The translations under genes were made by a program, and so were the position numbers. Below are positions 10,475 through 21,835 of a stretch of 64,000 bases of DNA, one piece after another; position 1 is the first letter of the stretch, and every line of letters starts with the position of its first letter. The notes under the pieces were generated by a model. It did not search any database. It saw only the letters and a program-made list of their open reading frames with translations, and was not told the DNA's origin. The DNA is taken from the NCBI GenBank assembly GCA_029959085.1, contig JARWIR010000002.1:77156224-77220223 (forward strand), written 5' to 3'. This DNA is from Nemophila menziesii. Lineage: Eukaryota; Streptophyta; Magnoliopsida; Boraginales; Hydrophyllaceae.

Positions 10475-10794
10475 CGTTGGCTTAGTATTAATCTATTTAG
10501 GTGTAGTTTTATCTTATTTTCTCCATTACTAAATATTTCTTTATAAGCCTTTGGTGCATACTTATATTTATATGGTTGTATAGATTGATCTTGCAATATA
10601 AAAACCATATTTTTTTCTATTAATGAAAGCTCGCTTTCCAAAAAAATTATATATTTGTTTGCGTATTTTTTTTGTTCAATATATGTTTGTATTAGAAGTC
10701 CAAAAATACTAGTGAAATAGAGATATTTAGAAAAAACACTTGGCAAACTGCGGGAGCCCTAAAAGTCCAAAGAAAAATATCGTCGTTTCTGGTG
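10475..10794. other. No gene recognised; possible LINE 5' UTR
   Basis: A minus-strand open frame runs through here (10414-10746) but encodes no known domain and overlaps the SINE head, so it is not called. The right part may be the 5' UTR of the LINE that follows. Confidence 0.3.
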
Positions 10795-11058
10795 ATGGCT
10801 ACGCTAACATCTGTAGCGCCCGGCGACCTAGTGTCACCAGAAAAAGGGGAAAACACAGCGTTGAATGAAGACACAAGATAAAACAAAACTTTGATGTCCT
10901 CATGGAGGAAGAACCACATGAATAATTTCCAGTACTCTTCGACACCGTAGGACTAACTCGATAGGGAAAGCGGCTCTGGTCGACCACTGAGAAAGACTTA
11001 AAGAGTCCGGCCGGTACCCACTAATGGCTTATCCTCCAAGTCACCACCAAATGGATTA

Positions 11059-11984
11059 GTGAACAGTGACAATGTAAATATTTCTACTGCACAAAAAGGG
11101 ATCAACCCAGGTCTTAAGTTAGGCGGCTTGAAGGACTCATTAACTGGAAGAAATGTAGTAATTTCGGTGATCATTTATGTGGAAGAGAATAAGAGAAATA
11201 TAGGGTTTGGAGGAGATGAGATTACCGAACTTGAGGAGCTGGTGGAGGATGAGGGGGAGGACAAAAATGAGACGGTTCCTATGGTACTTCGTAGTCGGGA
11301 CGAAATTCAGGAGGGCATTCGTTTATGGAGAAACATTGTGGTGGTACGACTAGTGGGAAGAGAGGTTGGTTTCACTTATATCTCAACTTAATTGCGTAAA
11401 ATATGGAATTCAGTTGGAAATTTAGAACTAGTTGATGTAGGGCATGGATATTATATGGTGAAATTCGAGATAAGAGATGACTTTAATTTTGCTATATCAT
11501 GGGGCCCGTGGATGGTACTAGACCATTATCTCAGTGTAAGCGAATGGATATCGAGCTTCAATGCTATTACCAACTTTATTACAACAATGGTTGCTTGGGT
11601 CAGAGTGTCAAGTGTTGGAATGCTCAACTACACCGCGCGTATACTTAGGAAAGTAGGGGACAAAATTGAGAAAACCGGATTGATCCGTTAACAAAGGGGA
11701 GATTGAGGGGAAATTATGCGAGGTTGGCAGTGGAAATTGATCTATGCAAGGCTATGGAACCGAAAGTTTGTATTGGATCAGATGTATGTAGAGTGGAGTA
11801 TGAAGGGATGCACCTTATTTGTTTTGGGTGTGGTAAGTTTGGTCATAGAAAAGAGAACTACCCACCAAATGCGCCAAAGAATCGAGAAATTAATGGTGGG
11901 GAGAATCATGCACATGCCGCTACGTTAAAAAAGGGTGACAAAAAAGCTCCGACAAAGAACTACGGTGACTGGATGATGGTCTGA
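11059..11984 (+). pseudogene. LINE ORF1: DUF4283 and CCHC zinc knuckle
   Basis: Frame-disrupted ORF1 (nucleic-acid-binding, gag-like) of the LINE. The DUF4283 part includes GYYMVKFEIRDDFNFAI and SWGPWMVLDHYLSVSEW. The knuckle is CFGCGKFGHRKENYP: the first Cys, second Cys and His are in place, but the fourth ligand, normally Cys, is Tyr. An in-frame TAA at 11389 and a TAA near 11689 break the frame. A further fragment continues to about 12296. Confidence 0.8.
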
Positions 11985-12409
11985 AGAAATAACCGGGGTT
12001 ATGGGAAAGAGAGATGAGGTATTGGACATAGCATGCATAAGAGTTTTGGTAGTAAAGTATTAGGATCGCGTTTTGAGGCACTAATAGTAGATGATGAGGA
12101 GGGTAATTTAGTGGGAATGATTGGGAGAAATGATCAGAATAGAGGCCAACCAGCAGGAGGTTCTGGAAAACAAAGTAAGGGTAAAGGACTGGCTGGACAA
12201 AGAGTGTCACGGGGTAAAGGGCAAGGAGACGGGGGCCATAAAGTTATCGCAGCTCCAAGTTTTGAGCAACAAAGAATACTCTGGTCCGTATTGTAGATTC
12301 GTGAGTTCGCGGCTGGCACGTCAATTCAACAGGGTGCTGGGTCAAGTCGGTACATAATAAAAGTTTATTTCGACCAATTAGTCTCATAAATTCTCCTTCC
12401 AAATTTATT

Positions 12410-12634
12410 ATGAAGGCTATGATCAATAGACTTCGGCCCCTGCTCGCTGATAAAATTGGTCCACACAGTTAATATCGTCCTAGTTCAGTAGGTGGATCAC
12501 ATAATGCGTCAACTTAAAGGGAGGAACGATATTATGGCGGTAAAGTTTGACTTAGAAAAGGCATATGATAATATAAGTTGGAAGTTTATTGAGGATACAA
12601 TAAGGAGATTCGATCTTCCCTCGAGTTGGGTGTT
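12410..12634 (+). pseudogene. LINE reverse transcriptase, N-terminal part
   Basis: It reads KAMINRLRPLLADKIGP, then (after a stop) MRQLKGRNDIMAVKFDLEKA and YDNISWKFIEDTIRRF. These are RT finger and palm motifs of plant LINEs, including the first catalytic Asp in the FDLEKAYD motif. The reading stops where the solo LTR is inserted at 12640 and resumes at 14287. Confidence 0.85.
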
Positions 12635-12639
12635 GATTA

Positions 12640-14281
12640 TGTTGGAATTGTGACCTAGCTCCGATCATCTTGTAATGAATTCAACACAAGTGTTTACTGT
12701 ACATGATAATAGTTATCCCTACAGTAGTGATTAAATGAATTGTTTCCTTGAATCTATGGCAAGCTTTTATGATTACGGTATTCAGTTATATAACATAAAG
12801 GCAGATCCTTGATTAAGTTACGAACTAGATTTCATAAGGTGTTATGATAATGAAAATCTAGCTCATAGGACTTAATCTAAACTTGTTCTTAATCGTAGGA
12901 TCATCGAGCTAGGACCTTAATGATCCGGTTAGATTAATATGTAGCTAACGAGTATTTATTGGATAAATATCGGTAGTTCTCGCTTACCGAGTTCGGTACA
13001 TAGATAATGCACATAGAGATGTGATTATAGAACTGACTAAAACTAGAGATTCCTAATGGTTAATTATCGAACTATAAAGTGGGTTAATCTCTATGAGGAT
13101 TCAAATGCTTGTAATACTTTGACTTAATCATAGTTAAAGTTGCATATGTGCTTGTTGTGTTTAGATACAGGACCACTAGTATGTCGTAATGCTAGTCGAA
13201 CAGATATTGGACATAACTAAGTATATATGCTCCTAGGGATGAGTCAATATGGAATATATCAACTCTAGGTAAAAAGTTTGAGCTCTATGCTGTCATAATA
13301 TTATACCGATTGTATCAAATCCTTGGCCACGGTGATAGAATGAATGGAGAAAAGAGTTTCTTAGGTCATTTGTCAATCGTTGATAATCAACATGTAACGT
13401 AGTTGATTTTCTAATTGGATTTGACAGTTATACCATATCCCAGGATGACGCGGAGCTGTAAAGATAGAGGGATTACGTGTTTGATCCTTTGCTGGGTTCT
13501 TTGTATAGTGTTACTTAACGTTATTCGGCCGTTGGGGAGTGTTGTTAGACTCCAACCTCGATTAGTCGTTAATTAAGTTAACTACTACCGGTTTAACGAT
13601 GAACCCACGTAGTCGCACACTAACGAGTGCATTGATCTTGCTTGATGTTGTTAATTAATTTTATTATTAGATAATAAATATTAATTAATTATATACTTGG
13701 AATATTGGTATATTAATTTGTTAGCACAAATTAATATTCTAATATAAGACCAAACTAAGACAAAAAGAAAAATGACGGTTTGTGGATCAAACCATGTACC
13801 TCCAATAGTGGAAAATGTAACACTAACCGCTAGGCTAGTCCAAGTCATATGTATAATGTAAAAGGTCCAAGTCCAGTTTACAAGTGGGTAGTGGACCTGA
13901 TTATTAGGATAATCAATTTTACTTATACTTTCCCTGACTATTCATTTTTCTCTCTATAGTTACTATATGATAATGATATTTGATTACATAGAGAGAACTT
14001 TTTATCAGTTTTCTACCAGGAAAATAAAAACACGAAAAAGAAAAGGTCTCTTAGTCTCCAAGTCAGAATTTGATTCTGAAAGCAAGGATCAAAACTCGGT
14101 GTGCAAAACGTGGAGGCTTCAAGTTTTTGAAGCTGGTTTAGTCACTTTCAAATTCCATACAAATCCAAAAGGTACAAAATTCTATCTTGTTTTTCCTAAA
14201 TCGTACTAGATTGATTTTTAGGATTGCGATTATATATTCTAGTGCTTGTATATGTGATATATTCCTAATAGAAATCCTTCA
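12640..14281. mobile_element. Solo LTR (1642 bp) inserted in the LINE, TSD GATTA
   Basis: It starts TGTTGGAATTGTGACC and ends AAATCCTTCA, obeying TG...CA, with near-inverted termini TGTTGGA/TCCTTCA. The perfect 5-base direct repeat GATTA lies at 12635-12639 and 14282-14286, and the LINE reading resumes right after it. There is no internal polymerase domain and no second LTR, so it is best read as a solo LTR. The open frame at 13967-14209 has no recognisable domain. This LTR is unrelated to the TGATGT family at 5583 and 53337. Confidence 0.88.
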
Positions 14282-14286
14282 GATTA

Positions 14287-15120
14287 TAATGTCGAGCATG
14301 GCAGATAATGAAATGCAAGTCTTTTAGAATGGTGAACCTCTTCTTCCGTTTAATCCATTCGAGGAATTCTTCAAGGGGACCCAGTCTTGCCTTAAATTTT
14401 TATCTTATGTATACATAGGTTATCTTTTTTAATCTAGGAGCTATGTAATAATGGATGTTATAAACCAATTAGTATGGGAAGAGGTGGTCCTAAATTGTCT
14501 CATCTTTTTTTTTTGTGCGGATGATCTAATATTGTTTAGTGAAGCCTTTTTTTCACAGGTGAATTTAATGCAAGAAACGCTATACGTATTCTGTAAAGAG
14601 GCAGGGCAAACAACAAGCGCAGAAAAATCACTTATCTACTTCTCAAAAAACATACCAAGGGAGCTACAACTTGAATTAGCTGGAGTAAGTGGATTTTGTC
14701 TTAGAGAGTCTTTTGGTAATTACTTGGGGACTCCCATACAGGCGGGATGGCTTCCCAAAAGATTTTATAAGAAGATAATGCAAAGAATGAAAGGAAAATT
14801 AGCGGCATGGAAATCAAAAAGCCTGTCTCTTGCTTGACTGATTACTCTTGCTCAATCGGTACTAAGTGCAACACCAACGTACCAGATGCAAGTGATGAAG
14901 TTACAGGTATATATGTCTGTGATGAAATAAATCGGATAACTCAGAATTTTATATGGGGTTCCTCTGATGAGAAGAGGAAAATACACTTGGTAATCTGGGA
15001 ACAAATATGTAAAGCGAAATTGAATGGGGGTTTAGGATTTCGAAACGCAAAAAAATCAACCAAGCTTTATTAGCAAATCTCGGATGGAAACTTCTCTAGA
15101 ATGAGAGAGTTGCGTGGGTA
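14287..15120 (+). pseudogene. LINE reverse transcriptase, C-terminal part
   Basis: It continues the RT after the solo LTR. NGEPLLPFNPF and an ILQGDP-like stretch precede the catalytic motif, which reads FFFCADDLILFSEAF: the usual Y/F-ADD is CADD. Downstream are YLGTPIQAGWLPKRFYKKI and QRMKGKLAAWKSKSLSLA. After a shift come QMQVMKLPVYVCDEINRI and TQNFIWGSSDEKRKIHLV. Several stops and a frame change near 14835 make it a relic. Confidence 0.85.
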
Positions 15121-15379
15121 GAGGTGTTTAAGCATAACTATTTTAAGAATGGTTTACTTCAACGTGAGAGTAAGGAAAATGATTCAGGGAATTGCAGAGC
15201 TATCATAGTTAGGGCGAGTATGCTTAAGGAGGGCGTTGTAGAAATTGGTGACTTGAGTGGGAGGATTTACATTGGGTACACGAGCCTTCGGTGCTGTTCA
15301 CAGTGAAATCAGCTTTCAAAAGTATTAGGGGGAGGCGGCCTTGATGTTTGATTCGAAAAGTTTTTGGGGTGTGAAGTGC

Positions 15380-15745
15380 TCTAAAAACCTTTAAGTACTG
15401 CTGTGTAGAATGGCATGGAACCTTTTACCTACTGCAACTAACTTACATAGGAGGAACATTATTGAAGATAAAGGGTGTAGTATATGTGGTGCTGAAACGG
15501 AAGACTTGCCTCATATATTCCTAAGCTGTAAAGTGGAAAAGCTGTTATGGCATGAACTAGATGTAATCGGAACTGACTGGCGAGATCCACTACTGTATCC
15601 GCGAACCAGGGACTTGCTGCAGAATCTGCTACAACTTTTACTTGTGCAGGTACATCGGCTTCCTATGATGATTTTGCAAAAGGAGCCCAGCTACCTCACG
15701 ATCTACTATTGGCTTACCAGGCGCTCTACTACAAGACTGTAATGG
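15380..15745 (+). pseudogene. LINE zf-RVT domain
   Basis: It reads MAWNLLPTATNLHRRNI, then DKGCSICGAETEDLPHIFLS and CKVEKLLWHEL. CxxC, H and C are spaced as in the zf-RVT zinc-binding domain found between RT and RNase H in plant LINEs. The frame is lost by 15740. Confidence 0.8.
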
Positions 15746-16084
15746 GCCTAGAAAATGGCGGACAGGCCCAATCTTTAGGGGACACACATGTTTAGAATAT
15801 AATGGTGTGGTTGGGTGCTAATGTTTGCGAGAGTAGCAGGTACGGTGGAATTGAGTGGAAATTGATATTTATTGTTGCACTAAGCATTATTTGGTTAACA
15901 AGAAATGAGGCGATCTTCGAAAATACTGCTGCAACTCCTCGACTTGAGGGTCTAAGAAGAGATTACTATTAAATTAATGAGTACTTTTGTCTCGGCATGG
16001 GGAAAAGAGTGCGATAGAGGGTGATAAAAATCAGCAAAGAGAGAACTAATAAAATGGACAAAACCGCGTGGAAAGACTAAGCTA

Positions 16085-16590
16085 AATATGGATGGAAGTT
16101 ATGACTTAACAAGGTCGAAAGCCGAGATAGGTGGTATCTTAAGGGATGAAGAAGGTGCTTTTATTGCTGGTTTTGTGGGGTCTCGCGTGATAAAGTCACC
16201 GTTCCATTCGGAATTACCTGCGCTACATTATGGGTTGCGATGGGTAATAGATCGGGGCATTAAGAAACTATATGTTGAGACCGACTAGAGTGAGCTTCAT
16301 ATGCTAGTGAAGGCGGTGGTAGCTCAAAGAGTTGGAATTGTCATATTGTTCGTGGTTGTAAATAGATGCTAAGGAATCAACCAGATTTTGAGATACATTT
16401 CGTCTATTAGGAAGCTAACACATTAGCGGACTTGTTGGATAGGAAGGGTGCAAAATCGAGCGATGGTCCTTGTGCATTTGAAGATCCACCAGATTATTTG
16501 TGGGATAGTATAACAAGAGATAGGAGTAGATGTGTAATTCTTAAACTAGTATTAGACTCTAGTGAGAGTTTTAGTTTGTTTAGTTTCTCT
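16085..16590 (+). pseudogene. LINE RNase H domain
   Basis: It reads KLNMDGSYDLTRSKAEIGG and ILRDEEGAFIAGFVG, then ELPALHYGLRWVIDRGI and KKLYVETD. A TAG follows immediately, at 16287. The continuation ANTLADLLDRKGA is visible only past stops. It is clearly the same family as the minus-strand copy at 683-1183. The acidic residues remain but the frame is broken. Confidence 0.85.
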
Positions 16591-16840
16591 ATTCAATTTT
16601 GACTTTATACCTCATATGTATGCCAAAAAATAACCCAAAAAGACTAATAAAATTAATAATGGTGCAAAATCAAAAGTCAAGGGACTCAAATGTACATTCT
16701 ATAAGATAAAGGGATTAGATTATCAAAAGGATCCGATAATTGGGTATTTGAGTATTTCTAATTCTCGCCATCTCGCGTCTCTCAAAGCTCTCTCTCTCTC
16801 TCGTTTGTGTCTCTCGTTTGGGGGTGTATTGAAGAAAAAC

Positions 16841-16849
16841 AAACCCTAA
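16841..16849 (+). promoter_or_regulatory. Telo-box AAACCCTAA upstream of Rieske start
   Basis: The exact AAACCCTAA motif lies 54 bases upstream of the Rieske ATG, just after a CT-rich run (16789-16814). Telo-boxes near the start site are known in many plant ribosomal and mitochondrial-function genes. The role here is inferred from position only. Confidence 0.45.
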
Positions 16850-16902
16850 TAATCAACGCATCTCAAAATCCAATCAATTCATTTCAATCCAGAAGAGACA
16901 AG

Positions 16903-18174
16903 ATGCTTAGAGTTGCAGGCAGAAGGCTGTCTTCTTCCACCTCGTGGATCCGATCAGCTCGCACTTCTCCGGCGTTCGTCACCTCCGACTCAACAACCAA
17001 CGATGACGTTTCCTACTCCAGATCATCTCTACTCTCTTCCTTCTTCCTCCCTCATCAAATCAGAGGTGATTTCCTATAGACTTCTTCTCCTCGTTTACAC
17101 GTGTAATAAATCTCTTAGTTAGTTTCCATTGATTTTTGACTTTTTCATCATTTAGCTTTCAGATTCAATTGATTTATTAAATGCGATTGTTCATTTTATC
17201 TTCGTTACCAGATGTCATTTCTATGAATCGAAAAGCTTTTGCTTTTGGTTGTTACGCCAATAACAATCACCCAAAAAAACACCTGAAAATGAATTTTATT
17301 TTACTAATAAGCTTATTTAGTGTCATACTAATTAATTAATCACGAGTAGTAAATCATACGGATCCATATACTTGAAATGAACAATCGTTTTGTACCCCTA
17401 TAATTTAATTACATGATTGTTGGGCTAAATATTACTATTAATGTTGAGAAAAACTATAGAATCAGATCCATTTCATCAACCTAATAAACAAAATATCAAA
17501 CAGCATCTTATGATTTCATCTCTGTTTCAGGTTTTGCGTCTGATTCACTCGCTCAATCGGATAAATTGGGCCTAGTTCCAGACATTCCAGCCACAGTAGC
17601 GGCTATCAAAAACCCAAGCTCAAAAATCGTGTACGACACATACAATCACGAGCGTTACCCACCCGGTGACCCAAGCAAACGAGCATTCGCATACTTTGTC
17701 CTAACAGGAGGCAGGTTTGTTTACGCATCACTAGTCCGTCTTCTCGTACTAAAATTCGTCCTCAGCATGTCCGCTAGTAAAGACGTTCTTGCCCTCGCTT
17801 CACTCGAAGTAGACCTCTCCAGCATCGAACCTGGAAGCACCGTGACAGTGAAATGGCGTGGTAAACCAGTGTTTATCCGTCGTAGAACCGAGGATGATAT
17901 CAAATTGGCTAATAGTGTGGATCTTGGGACACTCCGTGACCCACAACCCGATGCTGATCGGGTTAAAAACCCGGAATGGCTTGTAGTGGTTGGAGTGTGT
18001 ACTCATTTAGGGTGTATTCCATTGCCTAATGCTGGTGATTATGGAGGGTGGTTTTGTCCATGTCATGGTTCTCATTATGATATCTCTGGAAGGATTAGGA
18101 AGGGACCTGCTCCTTATAATTTGGAGGTTCCGACTTATTCATTCTTGGAGGAGAATAAGTTGTTGGTTGGTTAA
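16903..18174 (+). CDS. UCR1: Mitochondrial Rieske iron-sulfur subunit of complex III
   Basis: Ubiquinol-cytochrome c reductase Rieske protein, which passes electrons from ubiquinol to cytochrome c1 in the inner mitochondrial membrane. Two exons, 16903-17065 and 17531-18174, joined across a GT-AG intron in frame (IRG|FASDS), give 268 residues, the plant length. The N-terminus [15 protein letters not shown] is a basic, serine-rich mitochondrial presequence. A membrane helix lies around residues 108-135. The [2Fe-2S] ligands are present as CTHLGC (C211, H213, disulfide C216) and CPCHGSHYD (C230, H233, disulfide C232). The C-terminus ends NKLLVG. A telo-box and a CT-rich leader precede the ATG. 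No defects seen. Confidence 0.96.
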
Positions 18175-19159
18175 TCAATTTGGTGTTTAATCGTTTACTT
18201 TGAGGATCTGTGAAACAGAGCTTAGTTGGTTTTATTATTATTGTTATTATACATTTTTGAGTTTTTAATTTGTGTTTGCATATAAGTGGGGATGTTGTAT
18301 CTGCCCACTGGTCTGGATATGACCGGTCCCAAATAATACTCTTTTGTGAGACATTTTTATTTTATAGATTATTAATCGTGTTGCAAATATTCTATTCTTC
18401 ATTTTCTTATATTGTTTTTGAGTATGGTACTTTTTAATCAACTAGTGCATGATGATGTGTGTGATATTTCATTATGGTTTTTTTAATCTATTTTGTTTGA
18501 TTTGGGTACAAATTTCTACTCTAGACACTTGGTTGGGTTGGACTTAGGGTTAACTGAAAACCCATAAATGTGGCAATATTGGTGTGTGTTTTAAGAGCAA
18601 ACAGTATCACGTGGTGGATCCATTAATATGCTTTCGGGTTACATATTATCTCCATATGATTACATGTTATCTCCATATGATTAGGTGAAGGTGTGTTATG
18701 GTTCTAAAGTGTGTAAGATACAACTTGGTATAATTTTCTAGTATTGTTACTAGGACCATGTTTGATCTATCTGTCCTATGTCTAGAGCCTATTGTGAGTG
18801 TTTCCTTGTGAGGGTTACCTTGAGGGATAAATTCTGGAAAAATAATTCGAAATATTGGATTCTATCACCAAAGCATTATAAAAATGATATCTTGTACTAC
18901 CAAATCCCAAAATATGTACCATATCCCCATATGTGTACATGCAAATAATTCTAAGCTAAGATTTTAGCATCATGTCTATGCTAACAAAGATGAATCTTAT
19001 AGAGTGGAGATTAATACCAAAAAGGCAATATATGACTCAAGAAATATGATTTCATTATAAATAACAACATTACAACATTGATCCAGAGTTACTTAGAAAA
19101 GGTAAAACCGCTTAATTAGCTATTGTCGTGAGTACAAGTTTGAACTGAGTTACACATCA
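18175..19159. other. Intergenic between Rieske and SEC14 genes
   Basis: It holds the 3' UTR regions of two converging genes and AT-rich DNA. A short direct repeat of TTATCTCCATATGATTA lies at about 18647-18684. Nothing else recognised. Confidence 0.5.
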
Positions 19160-20550
19160 TTAACATTCTTGTATAGGAACTAATGCTAGTTTCCCTCCAT
19201 AAATTTCCGGAAGTTGACTCTCATCAATGTCATTTAGCAGAGTCTCTCTCAGTTTCTTCTTTTCAACAAATATTATCTGCACAAAAAATTAACCCATATA
19301 TTATGCCTTATCCCATCTGCATAAAACCGAAAGTTTCGTTTACCTTCTTTTTAGTTTTACTGTCAATGAACGGGTATATAACTTTCCACGCAGTCATAAA
19401 TATGTATGGAACATGTATAATGTACAACTTTCCCAGCCTCTCCGGGTAAAAATCCTATTAACAAAATAAAATCAAAATCCACTATTTAGAAATTACCACA
19501 TATTAAATTACTCACCTGCAAAATCGAAAGAGCCGCTAAGTATCCTCGAATGTCCGTGTTAGAGTATCCCCATCCCTCAAGATCCGCAATAGCAACAAAT
19601 TTCTCCTTTCCTCTAGGCATACTACAAGGCACAAACTTTAACACTTTATCTATAAATATGTAAATGTATAAAACTATAAATATATAATCATACCTTGCAC
19701 ATATTTTGTCAAGAGTGAAAGTTACAAAACCTGCAAGAATCGTAAGACTATCAATTATCAAACAAAAACTAAGAAAGTTTGAAACTTTATGATGTTTTGG
19801 AGGTGAAAAGCATACGTTTAAACTCATCTAAGTTAGCTTGTTTATGTCTACCACCAAATGTAACTACAATAGGACGCCCATTCTTATCATGGCCTTGCAT
19901 AAACAACTTATCATGGGAAAGATTGTTTGATATTTCTGATGGAGATATGAATCCATTTGGAACAAACTCTTTTCTCCATTTAAGATACTTGATGAATAAC
20001 GCAGAAGCCTTTTCAATGTCTAGATCACGTGCTCGAAGAAATCTACGGATCATATAGTCATCCTCCTGCAATTTTCCGATTAATAATCAAAAACTTTGTA
20101 TCTTGATTAGTTATAAAGCTGGGAAACTATGCTTTGTTGACTATAGACATTTTTGGGATTCAAAATTCAGTAGAGTGTATATAGGAGGGATCTAAAGTAA
20201 TTTAACACTTTTATAAGCAAAAAATTGATATTTTAACCCCATTTTTAATACATTGGAGAGACATTTTGATATCGGGCAACTATAGAGTCTATCTTTTCTT
20301 TCATCTATTGTAATAATGAAAATTAGCTTAAGAAAAATTATGTAAAAATAGAGCTGACCTTGGAAGAACTGGGATCAGTAGCTTCAATAAGAGATCTCAT
20401 GGTGTTGATTTTAGTGCGTTCAATGTCATTGATGGAGTCAACAACCTCTTCTTCAGCAATCTCCTTTTCTTTATCTTTTACTTTGGATGAATCCGATGTT
20501 GACAAAAAAGAGGAGGTTATTCCAAATTTCTGGCGCAAATAAGTAGTCAT
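19160..20550 (-). CDS. SEC14-like CRAL-TRIO lipid transfer protein
   Basis: Putative phosphatidylinositol/lipid transfer protein. Six exons on the minus strand: 20550-20359, 20065-19816, 19730-19694, 19621-19516, 19454-19344 and 19276-19160. All joins are GT-AG and in frame, giving 270 residues. The start chosen is the ATG at 20550 (MTTYLRQKFGITSS); the open frame upstream of it has no ATG. The N-terminal CRAL-TRIO-N part includes EDDYMIRRFLRARDLDIEKA. The lipid-binding SEC14 domain includes GHDKNGRPIVVTFGGRH, IADLEGWGYSNTDIRGYLAA, YPERLGKLYIIHVPYIF and SQLPEIYGGKLALVPIQ. The 37-base third exon is very short. The plant SEC14 family is large, so I leave the symbol empty. It is convergent with the Rieske gene. 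Confidence 0.92.
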
Positions 20551-20604
20551 TTTCTTTCTCTTCTTCAATTCTCCTTGTTTTTGTTTTTGTGTTTGTGTTT
20601 GCAA

Positions 20605-21579
20605 TTGGTAGGCTACGGGGTTGAAGAAATAGATCTAATCACGTGTTCGTCTGACGGGTATTCATAGAATATGCTGAATATATCAAGTTTCAGAATTAAC
20701 TATTGGGGGTTCGGCTCCAGCTCAATAATTTGCCTCATTTGGTAATAGCACAAACTGTGCTACAGACAAAGTTTTTTTCCTTTTTAACAAATAAAGCAAA
20801 TTCTCTATTGTATAAAACCGAGTAAAAAATTTTTTTTCTATATTTTCTAGTGAAGATGAAGACTAAGGATGTAAAACGAGGAGAGTCGGATAATAGATGT
20901 GCAATCTTGTTAGTTTAACTTCTCTAACCAAGGTGAACTCAAATTTAAATGAGACGAGTTTGAGATGTTCGAACTTGTTTGTTTAACTTAAAAAATAAAT
21001 TTGAATGAGTTTATTCGGATCAAACTCGATCCGAGTAATTCATTTCTTTTATGGATGAATAATTTTTTTTATAAATGATTTGTATAGGATAAAGTATGAG
21101 ATATAAAGTATAGATTGTGATATGGATGAAGTAAAATATTAAATAAAAAACAATCTCTTAATTGATATTTAATTTTTAAAATATATTCGTTAAATAAAAT
21201 ATTAATTTGCAATCTATAAATATAATTGAGTTTTTCAAGATACGAGGTCAAATAAATTTGTTTTTCTTAATGAGTTCTTTTCAAAACTTGGTTTGTTTCG
21301 TTAATTAAATGAGTGAGTTTGAACAAGTTTTTTTTGAGTCGAACTCGAACTATCCACAAATGTTGTTGTTTCAACACTAGAGAATACTATCATTTAGTAC
21401 TGGGGTAAGATTTTAATTATAAAAAATATCAAACAATTTGAAAAAAATCAATACAATTACAAAATTCTAAGATTATTATTTTATCTTTGGTATATAAATT
21501 GAGTGAATATTTATTTCTCACCACTTTCCACACAACGTGAAAAATCCTCGCCACACAATTACGAAATTGATCTCTAGGG
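20605..21579. other. Intergenic with degenerate hAT-like remnant
   Basis: It contains the SEC14 promoter region. From about 20868 to 21385 there is a decayed repeat with AACTCGATCCGAG, GAACTTGTTTGTTTAAC and GAGTCGAACTCGAACT. It resembles the GAGTTTGAGTTCG...GGCTCG body of the hAT-type element at 55772-56347. Its ends are lost. No gene recognised. Confidence 0.4.
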
Positions 21580-21835
21580 ACCGTTAAAGTGATCGCTAGC
21601 GTTCACTTGAACCGTCGGTACAGAGTCCCTTTTTAACCTTAGAGGCCGCGCGTGGTCGTTAGTGTTTTGTCATTCAAGGATCCAATCTATTTCATATGTA
21701 AAAAAAGTGGTCGTTAGAGATGTGAATCTTTTAGTGTCCACTCATGTGGTTAGAATGCGTGGTCACTAATGTGACTAACCAATATCGACCACAACCGTGG
21801 TCGCAATAGGATTCACATCTCTAGCGATCACAAGT
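21580..21835. repeat. Inverted-repeat cluster of GTGGTCG(T/C)TA motifs
   Basis: Multiple copies of GTGGTCGTTAGNG in both orientations: GTGATCGCTAGCG, GTGGTCGTTAGTG, GTGGTCGTTAGAGATGTGAAT, GTGGTCACTAATG, CGACCACAACCGTGGTCGC and ATTCACATCTCTAGCGATCAC. The last is the reverse complement of the GTGGTCGTTAGAGATGTGAAT unit (21708-21728 against about 21811-21831). Such subterminal repeats are typical of CACTA-type or similar DNA transposon relics. The ends are not identified. Confidence 0.5.

Larger units (their letters stand above)
10795..16630 (+). mobile_element. Decayed LINE (DUF4283/CCHC, RT, zf-RVT, RNase H), interrupted
   Basis: A plant L1-type non-LTR retrotransposon. In order it shows ORF1 from the ATG at 10795, a DUF4283-like and zinc-knuckle segment, the N-terminal reverse transcriptase from about 12410, the rest of the RT from 14287, a zf-RVT domain near 15410, an RNase H domain from about 16085, and a 3' end CATATGTATGCC followed by A-rich DNA. 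Many stops and frameshifts make it inactive. A solo LTR occupies 12640-14281. Between ORF1 and the RT there is too little space for the usual AP endonuclease domain, so that part has been lost. It ends about 270 bases upstream of the Rieske gene. Confidence 0.85.

Noticed and set aside
10414..10746. A 110-codon minus-strand ORF
   Set aside because: It overlaps the SINE head, has no domain I know, and shows no splice or start context.
13967..14209. An 80-codon ORF inside the 1.64-kb LTR
   Set aside because: No domain; LTRs rarely encode proteins, and position and ends support a solo LTR instead.
20551..20604. Longer SEC14 start upstream of 20550
   Set aside because: The upstream codons are open but contain no ATG; the first ATG in frame is at 20550.
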